From Rickettsiales bacterium (GTDB lineage Bacteria; Pseudomonadota; Alphaproteobacteria; Rickettsiales; Rickettsiaceae): 43,114 bases of DNA. Positions 37,524 to 43,114 of the stretch are shown here, in pieces (the stretch's first letter is position 1; each line of letters begins with the position of its first letter). A program made the translations under genes and the position numbers. The notes beneath the pieces are model-generated. The model worked only from the letters and a program-made list of their open reading frames with translations, was not told the origin of the DNA and made no database searches. The stretch lies in assembly GCA_947456795.1 (NCBI GenBank), contig CANGTI010000003.1, forward strand, positions 1 through 43,114, written 5' to 3'.

Positions 37524-37771
37524 ATATTGGGCCAAAGTTATTTGATCCTTATGTTTGGGAGTGCTTTAGATCATTTTTTCTTTTAGAAAGAATTTATATT
37601 GCTCCAATTTCAATTGTGAGTAGCCTTGCTCGATTATTGCCACGAATGCTCAGGGTGATTCGAACGCAGGCTTGCTCAACACACAAGGAACGGGGGCAGC
37701 TATTTATATCCCTCATAGGCTTTTCTGAGATCTGTTGTTTTCATGCGCTTTACTCCTCAAAAGATAGATGA
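37520..37771 (+). CDS. Doubtful small frame or gene remnant between rpsO and holA
   Basis: An 83-codon frame begins with a GTG overlapping the rpsO stop (GTGA) and runs 29 bases into holA. It has no family resemblance, and its composition, rich in Ser, Cys, Phe and Arg, is not convincing. In another plus frame the same gap reads NAQGDSNAGLLNTQGTGAAI, then YIPHRLF and a stop just before holA, which is more protein-like but has no start. The 219-bp gap may hold a remnant of a gene such as the lptE often found before holA, a guess based only on gene order. Confidence 0.25.
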   Translation: MNIGPKLFDPYVWECFRSFFLLERIYIAPISIVSSLARLLPRMLRVIRTQACSTHKERGQLFISLIGFSEICCFHALYSSKDR

Positions 37772-38723
37772 GCTGATTCGCCAAATTAAACAGGGGCAAA
37801 TAAATGCGCTACTTTTATATGGTCCAGATTCCGGACTCATTGACAGCCTATGCAAAAAAATTGCCAATAGCGGCAATTACTTAGAAAGATCTGTTGCATA
37901 CAGCCAGATTCTTGAAAGTGATATTTCATGCGCCTTAGGAAGTCTTAATCTTTTTAGTGACAAAGAGCTGATCAAAATTCAGGACGTACCCAATTCTATA
38001 GAAAGTTCTTTATGTACAGCGATAGAGACAACTCAGTTTTCAAACTTTGCGATCTTTATAGCCAAAGAACCTTCTAAAAATGCTGCTATCAGAAAATTTT
38101 TTGATTCCTCCAGTTATGCAGCATCTATAGGATGCTATGCTCCGGATAACCTTGGTGCCATGATTACTTCTCATTTAAATGGATATTTTATCGATAACCA
38201 GGCAAGGCAATATCTAATGCAGCATCTACCTTGCGATAGATCTGCATTTAACAGCGAAATAGAAAAGTTGAAAATCTTCTTTTCAGATAAAAAAATTGTA
38301 GGCATTAGAGATTTACAGTCCATAATCAGTTGTGCAAATCAGGCCGAATTAGATGAGGTTTTTTTCGCATTTATCCAGGGAAACTTTGCAAAATATCTAG
38401 AAAAGTTACAAACTGTGAAACAAAAAGGCGCAAACGACATTTTAATAATACGCAGTTTAATTAGGTATTGTCTTAGCCTGGCAGTGATCCTCAAAGCAAA
38501 CCAGCCTTTGGAAAAAGCAGTTCTTACACTAAATCCACCGATATTTTTTAAATATATTACAACTTTTGTAAGTATCGCATCCTCTGTATCAAAGCAGTTT
38601 GTCAATCAAACCTTAAATATTTTATATGATGCCGAAAAAAAATTAAAACAAGGTGAGTCGATGCAGCTTTTGGAATCTTTGTGTCTTTATCAGAATGAAT
38701 TGATAGAGATCTACTCCAAATGA
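37743..38723 (+). CDS. holA: DNA polymerase III subunit delta
   Basis: 326 residues. NALLLYGPDSGLIDSLCKKI at the start is the degenerate Walker A region of HolA (no Lys-Ser pair, as expected for delta, which does not bind ATP). ALGSLNLFSDKELIKIQDV, the conserved LFsdkrlv-like element, follows, and the all-helical C-terminal domain has LLIRSL-like and AEKKLKQGESM elements. It opens the sliding clamp during loading. Divergent but syntenically plausible, with proS 58 bp downstream. Confidence 0.88.
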   Translation: MRFTPQKIDELIRQIKQGQINALLLYGPDSGLIDSLCKKIANSGNYLERSVAYSQILESDISCALGSLNLFSDKELIKIQDVPNSIESSLCTAIETTQFSNFAIFIAKEPSKNAAIRKFFDSSSYAASIGCYAPDNLGAMITSHLNGYFIDNQARQYLMQHLPCDRSAFNSEIEKLKIFFSDKKIVGIRDLQSIISCANQAELDEVFFAFIQGNFAKYLEKLQTVKQKGANDILIIRSLIRYCLSLAVILKANQPLEKAVLTLNPPIFFKYITTFVSIASSVSKQFVNQTLNILYDAEKKLKQGESMQLLESLCLYQNELIEIYSK

Positions 38724-38781
38724 GCCTGCTTTGTAGGCAGTGCTTAAATAAATAATTAGTCAAAAAAATAGTCAAAAATAT

Positions 38782-40086
38782 ATGAGAGTATCTAAATATT
38801 TTCTTCCATTGCTAGAGGAAGAACCAAAGGATGCCACAATTAGATCCCACTCTTTGATGCTACGCGCTGGCATGATTCGTCAATTATGCGCAGGTCTTTA
38901 TACCTGGCTGCCCTTGGGTTTGAAAGTGATCAATCGGGTATCAGAAATTATAAGAAATGAACTAGACTCCGCAGACTGCACAGAAATGTTAATGCCCTGT
39001 CTTCAGCCAGCACATCTGTGGCATCAATCCTTGAGATACGATGCCTATGGCAAGGAAACACTGAGAATGAAAGACAGAAATGAGCAAGAGTTAATTTTTG
39101 GACCAACGGCAGAAGAACTCGCAACTGATATATTTCGCAATAATGTAAGGTCATATCAAGAACTGCCGAAGATTTTTTATCAAATTCAATGGAAATTTAG
39201 AGACGAAATTAGGCCAAGATTTGGAGTGTTAAGAGCTAGAGAGTTTCTCTTAAAAGATGCCTACTCTTTTGATATTGATAAACAAAGCTCAGAACAATCT
39301 TACTGGAAAATGTATGGGGCATATTTGCAAATTTTTCACAAACTCGGACTAAAAGTCATACCTCTAGAGGCAGACGCAGGAGTAATAGGAGGTAATTTTA
39401 GTCACGAATTTCACGTACTTGCAAATGTTGGAGAAAGTGACCTCTATTTTGATAACAAAATAGTTGAGCTGATCTCTAACAGCAAAATAGATGCAGCCAC
39501 TATAAAGAAAATTGCAGAACTTTACGCAGCTTCAGATACAAAGCATAACCCCCAAGATAAAAGGATCAAAGGAGAGCTCAGACAAAGCAAAGGAATCGAA
39601 GTAGGGCACATATTTTTATTTGGAGACAAATATTCAACCCCTATGAATGCAAAAATACAAAATAGTGCAGGAGAAATAGTTCCAGCAGAAATGGGATGCT
39701 ATGGAATCGGCATTTCTCGCGTAATTGCTGCAATAATAGAAACCCATAACGACAGCAGCGGAATCGTATGGCCTACAAATGTTGCCCCTTTTAAAATAGG
39801 TATTGCAAATCTTGATGTACAAAACAACGATTGTGTGACCTTGTCTGAGGAGGTATACACAAAAACCTTAGCCATGTGTAAAGATACCATATACGACGAT
39901 TCCAAAGGTTCTCCGGGACAAAAATTCGCTCTTCAGGATCTCATAGGTGTACCTCTACAAATTAGAATAGGCAGAAAGTCCATTTCCTCTCAAACTTTAG
40001 AAATTAAGACTAGAGCAGAAGGCAAAATAGAGCGAGTTCCAAAAGAAGATCTTCTTGAATATATCTCTAGAAACAATATAGTCTGA
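38782..40086 (+). CDS. proS: Prolyl-tRNA synthetase, short alphaproteobacterial type
   Basis: 434 residues, lacking the large editing insertion between motifs 2 and 3 found in the ~570-residue bacterial form; the short form is typical of alphaproteobacteria. Class II motif 2 reads KFRDEIRPRFGVLRAREF, and motif 3 MGCYGIGISRVIAAIIE. The anticodon-binding domain covers the C-terminal ~110 residues. It charges tRNA-Pro; without the INS domain, clearance of Ala-tRNA-Pro would need a separate protein, which is not seen in this window. Confidence 0.97.
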   Translation: MRVSKYFLPLLEEEPKDATIRSHSLMLRAGMIRQLCAGLYTWLPLGLKVINRVSEIIRNELDSADCTEMLMPCLQPAHLWHQSLRYDAYGKETLRMKDRNEQELIFGPTAEELATDIFRNNVRSYQELPKIFYQIQWKFRDEIRPRFGVLRAREFLLKDAYSFDIDKQSSEQSYWKMYGAYLQIFHKLGLKVIPLEADAGVIGGNFSHEFHVLANVGESDLYFDNKIVELISNSKIDAATIKKIAELYAASDTKHNPQDKRIKGELRQSKGIEVGHIFLFGDKYSTPMNAKIQNSAGEIVPAEMGCYGIGISRVIAAIIETHNDSSGIVWPTNVAPFKIGIANLDVQNNDCVTLSEEVYTKTLAMCKDTIYDDSKGSPGQKFALQDLIGVPLQIRIGRKSISSQTLEIKTRAEGKIERVPKEDLLEYISRNNIV

Positions 40087-40117
40087 ATCTGTATGGATGA
40101 TCATTATCTTTAACATG

Positions 40118-40756
40118 ATGGATATTTTAGAAGACATAAATGCCGAAAATAAGCATTTAAATGCAATAGCTTGGTTTAAGAAATTGTGCATAGTGGTTTG
40201 CTTAATTACGTTGTGTGCAGGATTTTTCATTTATTATAAAAATGTTTTGGATAAAAAACATGCAACTCAAGACGTTACAATCACGAATCAATTAGTACGT
40301 CGTTACCTAAATTTGAATCAGGCAGAACAAAGTCAGTTACCGTATGAACGTCCAGCAAGCGATGTACTCAAACTTGTTGAAATCAACTCACTAATCAAGA
40401 AAAACGAAAAAACTACTGCTCAAAAAGAGCTTAGTAGTCTGATGAATGCACAATCAGATGCAGTCAATTCAGTCGCAAGAATTACATGGATGAGCCTTGC
40501 CTTAGACATGGACGATAAAAATCTTGATAGGGAGCAGTTTCAAACTTGTTTATCTTATTTTGAAAAGAATACTGCAACACTCTTTTGGGGACGAGCTCAC
40601 GTTTTAGGGGCCATTTTTTTTCTCAAAACCAACCAAGCGTCTAAAGCAAAAGAATTGTTAACAAAAGTGATGTATTCTACTCACTGCACAAATGCTATCA
40701 AAGATGAAGCAAAAGCGGTTTTATTATTGATCACTCACGAACAAAATAAAGGTTAA
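40118..40756 (+). CDS. YfgM-like inner-membrane protein with TPR-like domain
   Basis: 212 residues from ATG 40118 (ATGs also at 40115 and 40097). A cytoplasmic N terminus DILEDINAENK is followed by one membrane helix at about residues 22-40 (LCIVVCLITLCAGFFIYY) and a helical periplasmic domain with TPR-like pairs, for example GAIFFLKTNQASKAKELLTK. YfgM in E. coli is associated with the SecYEG translocon and with periplasmic chaperones. The gene is directly followed, 3 bp on, by the BamB-like gene, the common yfgM-bamB order. der, the usual third gene, is not next. Confidence 0.78.
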   Translation: MDILEDINAENKHLNAIAWFKKLCIVVCLITLCAGFFIYYKNVLDKKHATQDVTITNQLVRRYLNLNQAEQSQLPYERPASDVLKLVEINSLIKKNEKTTAQKELSSLMNAQSDAVNSVARITWMSLALDMDDKNLDREQFQTCLSYFEKNTATLFWGRAHVLGAIFFLKTNQASKAKELLTKVMYSTHCTNAIKDEAKAVLLLITHEQNKG

Positions 40757-40759
40757 AGA

Positions 40760-42046
40760 ATGTCAGCACAAAAAATTTCTTCAAAAAAAAATCATCTTAT
40801 ACAGACAGTGCTTTTACTTGCAGCGTGTTCGATTTTACTTAGCAGCTGTGGATTGTTTAGCAGGACTCCTAAGCCTTTATCTCAAATTTTGGATAAAGAG
40901 CATACAGACCAGCTGGATACGAAATACAAAGTGATTATTCCGGAGTTAAAAGAAATGCATACTTGGGGAAATCCAATTGATATCGTCACCTTATCTAACT
41001 GCAAGGTTGTGGGAAATCTAAGCGTATTACGTAAGAGTAAAACGTTTCAATTCAATGATGAAATAGTCATTGATCCAGTCATTACAAAAGATCACACCTT
41101 CATCGTTACACGTAATGGTCAAATTAAAGCCTATTCTAATTGCGACAAAAAACTCAGCTGGTCCTACGACTTAGGCTTTAAAGCAAAAAACAGCACTTCC
41201 ACTTTGATGCATAAAAATGGAAAATTGTACGCAACCATCGAGCAGTATCTGATAGTGTTGTCTTGCGAAAAAGGAGAAGAGCTATTTTATAGAAAATTCG
41301 CAAATAAACTTATCTCGGGAGTATGCGTTGAAGGACAGCAAGCATATTTGAGTGACGCTTGTAACTTATACTCAATTGATCTAGAAAGTGGTCAGGTTTT
41401 ATACAAATCTCCTGGAACTGTTGAATCTATCTCTGTTGAATCTAAGTTTCAGCCGATTTTATATAAACAGAACATGTTACTCACAAATCATTTTGCTAGG
41501 CAGTTAACTTTTGTCGACCCTACAAAAATGGGCATGCCAGTTTTGCAGATACGTCACCCTCGTAGCACAAAAAGTGGTCCAATAAGCCTTTTTGTATCTA
41601 ATCTTGTAAGTCAACCCATCATAGATAATAACTACCTATACTTTGCTACTCGTTCGGGTGTTGTACAAAAATATGACATCGAAAAAAATCATAGCAACTG
41701 GAGTTTAGATGTCCCTTCGGTACAAAGACTTGCTAAATTGGGGAATCTTTTGATTGCTGTAACGCTTTCAAATCAAGCAATTGCAATTAACAGTATCAAT
41801 GGAAAAACAGTTTGGATTAGCAATTTACAATTAAAATGCAAAAATACTTGCGAGTTTCTTGCACCTTTATGCGTCAACGGCACATTATTGCTGCTTTCTA
41901 AAACTGGAGATCTAATTGGGCTCAATCCTTATAGTGGTCAACTAATATTTAACACCGATCTAAAACTAAAAAATGCGATTTCAATGTCAGTTGTAAACGA
42001 TAAACTGACAGTCTTTACAGGAAAACAAATCCTAGAAAATCAATGA
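40760..42046 (+). CDS. bamB: BamB-like outer-membrane lipoprotein with PQQ-type beta-propeller
   Basis: 428 residues. Lipoprotein signal peptide with lipobox LSSC, cysteine at residue 30. The mature part is a repeated blade pattern of about 40 residues, with recognisable blade ends such as KLSWSYDLGFKAKN, KLYATIEQYLIVLSCEKGEE, NYLYFATRSGVVQKYDIEKN and GTLLLLSKTGDLIGLNPYSG, as in BamB/YfgL-type PQQ-like propellers. BamB is an accessory scaffold of the BAM complex that inserts outer-membrane proteins. It would be matured by LspA encoded upstream. Divergent in sequence, so the assignment rests on fold pattern, lipobox and the YfgM-like neighbour. Confidence 0.82.
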   Translation: MSAQKISSKKNHLIQTVLLLAACSILLSSCGLFSRTPKPLSQILDKEHTDQLDTKYKVIIPELKEMHTWGNPIDIVTLSNCKVVGNLSVLRKSKTFQFNDEIVIDPVITKDHTFIVTRNGQIKAYSNCDKKLSWSYDLGFKAKNSTSTLMHKNGKLYATIEQYLIVLSCEKGEELFYRKFANKLISGVCVEGQQAYLSDACNLYSIDLESGQVLYKSPGTVESISVESKFQPILYKQNMLLTNHFARQLTFVDPTKMGMPVLQIRHPRSTKSGPISLFVSNLVSQPIIDNNYLYFATRSGVVQKYDIEKNHSNWSLDVPSVQRLAKLGNLLIAVTLSNQAIAINSINGKTVWISNLQLKCKNTCEFLAPLCVNGTLLLLSKTGDLIGLNPYSGQLIFNTDLKLKNAISMSVVNDKLTVFTGKQILENQ

Positions 42047-42133
42047 CCAACTTTTGATAGCACACTAAGAGACAAGGGAGTACGCTGAGGGCAGATCGCT
42101 AAATTTATCTGCTAAATTTGTCAGTTACTTTTT

Positions 42134-42545
42134 ATGAAGTTAAAAAAACTCAGAGTTCCTTATCAGCCGTATAGAAAGAGGAACTGATCTTGAAATGCTT
42201 TTAGAAATTCTTACAGACCACCATAAGACATCCATTCCCCTTGATGCCCCTTGGAGCGTACAGAAAAAATACGCTAGTGTGTTAGGAGAGCAATTTATCA
42301 AAGAATTGGCAGAAAAAAACATTGCATTAGATGCATCCTACGCAAATCTTGGTCCATTATTAGATGAGCTAATAAAGCAAAGACAAGAAATAATAGATTA
42401 CAATTATAATTGGATCCGAAAAAGCAACCCCACTGATAAAGCTTTGCTTGAGACGCTGAATCAATATAATCAGCAAAAATTGCATCCTGATGAAAAAATG
42501 GATGAATCTGTTAGAGGGTTTATGGAAACACATATCCTAGAATAA
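42134..42545 (+). pseudogene. Small hypothetical gene interrupted at an A7 run
   Basis: The frame from ATG 42195 encodes 116 residues, helical and polar, with PWSVQKKYASVLGEQFIKEL and DYNYNWIRKSNPTDKALLET; not recognised. The same frame is open further upstream and reads EFLISRIERGTDLE before the ATG, with no start codon of its own. An ATG at 42134 is in another frame, and removing one A from the A7 run at 42142-42148 joins the two into a 136-residue protein starting MKLKNSEFLISRIERGTD. So either a +1 insertion broke the gene, slippage at the A run restores it, or the shorter form from 42195 is what is made. Confidence 0.55.
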
Positions 42546-42722
42546 AGCTCCTTATTAGGCCAAGTTTCAGAGTTGTCCTTCTGAAACTGCTCTACAACTA
42601 CCAATCAATCACCGTAGCACAATTAAGGAATGGACAGCTCGACATTTATTGAATGCGGCACCAGCCAAAATTCTTCAGAATTCTTGTACAAAAGATAAGT
42701 CTGATATAGAATTTACTCTCAT
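42546..42722. other. Intergenic region before tRNA-Arg
   Basis: 177 bp without a recognised gene. It must hold the tRNA-Arg promoter; no convincing -35 and -10 pair was identified. Confidence 0.4.
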
Positions 42723-42799
<77 letters not shown>

Positions 42800-42868
42800 A
42801 ATCAAATTACATCTAGAAGGAGAAAAAGACTCGTACAGGACTACCAAGATGCACTTTTAAGATTTAGC

Positions 42869-42884
42869 TATAATGTATATTATG
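42869..42884 (+). promoter_or_regulatory. TATAAT -10 box placed for a leaderless start
   Basis: TATAAT at 42869-42874, seven bases (GTATATT), then ATG at 42882. The arrangement copies the one at 1810-1825 (TATAAT, GTAGATT, ATG). No clear -35 box. Confidence 0.45.
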
Positions 42885-43029
42885 ACAAAAACCTATGTCT
42901 CCAAACGAAATTTTGACTCTAAATTTTGACTCTAATGTCCAAAACCCCTCTAAACTTTGTGATATGTTAGAGCTATTATTAGAATGCATGCGTGCTTGGC
43001 TAGTCCTTATACCCGTGTTTAATCAATAA
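42882..43029 (+). pseudogene. Tiny gene broken by a 13-bp tandem duplication
   Basis: From ATG 42882 the frame reads MTKTYVSKRNFDSKF and stops. AAATTTTGACTCT occurs twice in tandem, at 42908-42920 and 42921-42933. Removing one copy gives an open 44-residue frame MTKTYVSKRNFDSNVQNPSK continuing LCDMLELLLECMRAWLVLIP and ending VFNQ at 43029, with a hydrophobic C-terminal half. That removal of one exact repeat unit opens the frame suggests a real small gene recently inactivated. Function unknown. Confidence 0.4.
42908..42933 (+). repeat. 13-bp perfect tandem duplication
   Basis: Two adjacent identical copies of AAATTTTGACTCT. As 13 is not a multiple of three, it shifts the frame of the small gene around it. 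Confidence 0.95.
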
Positions 43030-43114
43030 GCATAAGCACACTATGTATAGTTACACACACATAATAATCTTCTAGTCTAGTTCCTTATGCGCGGTACCGT
43101 CTGATTGCTGCTAC
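43030..43114. other. Window end, no gene seen
   Basis: 85 bp of AT-rich sequence without a recognised gene or RNA. Confidence 0.4.

Overview
The window is a 43 kb piece of an AT-rich bacterial chromosome. It probably comes from an obligately intracellular alphaproteobacterium of the Rickettsiales or Holosporales type; I cannot resolve the order from sequence alone. Reasons: the alphaproteobacterial short ProS, a class IIA HAD protein of the alphaproteobacterial kind, a YfgM-like/BamB-like pair, a tuf gene preceded by tRNA-Tyr and tRNA-Gly and detached from fusA (the disposition known from Rickettsia prowazekii), and many genes broken by single-base indels or short duplications.

Layout. 1-700: the 3' end of 23S rRNA, then 5S rRNA. 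850-4330: accessory genes: a membrane-anchored SOUL/heme-binding-like protein with an expanded 42-bp repeat, a small Cys/His-containing protein, and an AmiD-like amidase that has lost most catalytic residues, with decayed fragments around it. 4330-5700: adrenodoxin-type ferredoxin (-) and era (+). 5757-7080: a frameshifted leucine-rich-repeat gene (-). 7168-10479: leuS and an rlmB-type methyltransferase (-). 10707-21393: tRNA-Tyr, tRNA-Gly, tuf and an almost complete S10-spc ribosomal protein cluster from rpsJ to rplO, without rpmD, and with no secY after rplO. 21462-22508: a pseudogene broken in at least six places. 22729-27722: a hypothetical gene, a parvulin-type periplasmic foldase, a YraN-family gene with no normal start codon, an MsbA-like ABC exporter whose ATPase motifs are all degenerate, and a GNAT-like gene. 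27950-31044: fusA, rpsG, rpsL (-). 31263-34122: a small hypothetical gene and gyrB (-). 34405-42046: HAD protein, lspA, rbfA, truB, rpsO, holA, proS, YfgM-like and BamB-like genes (+). 42134-43114: a small gene interrupted at an A7 run, tRNA-Arg, and a tiny reading frame broken by a 13-bp tandem duplication.

Most intact genes serve translation: rRNA, tRNA, 20 large-cluster ribosomal proteins, EF-Tu, EF-G, two aminoacyl-tRNA synthetases, rRNA/tRNA modification and 30S maturation. Others serve envelope assembly (LspA, BamB-like, foldase) and replication (GyrB, HolA). The accessory genes are in various states of decay, from loss of catalytic residues in full-length frames, through single homopolymer indels, to shattered fragments. 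No CRISPR array, integrase, transposase or complete mobile element was seen. I found no new multi-gene system I could defend. The strongest unusual signals are the two full-length probable pseudoenzymes (amidase and ABC ATPase), the expanded SOUL repeat, the YraN gene lacking a start codon, and two small genes with the same TATAAT-7-nt-ATG arrangement that would give leaderless mRNAs.
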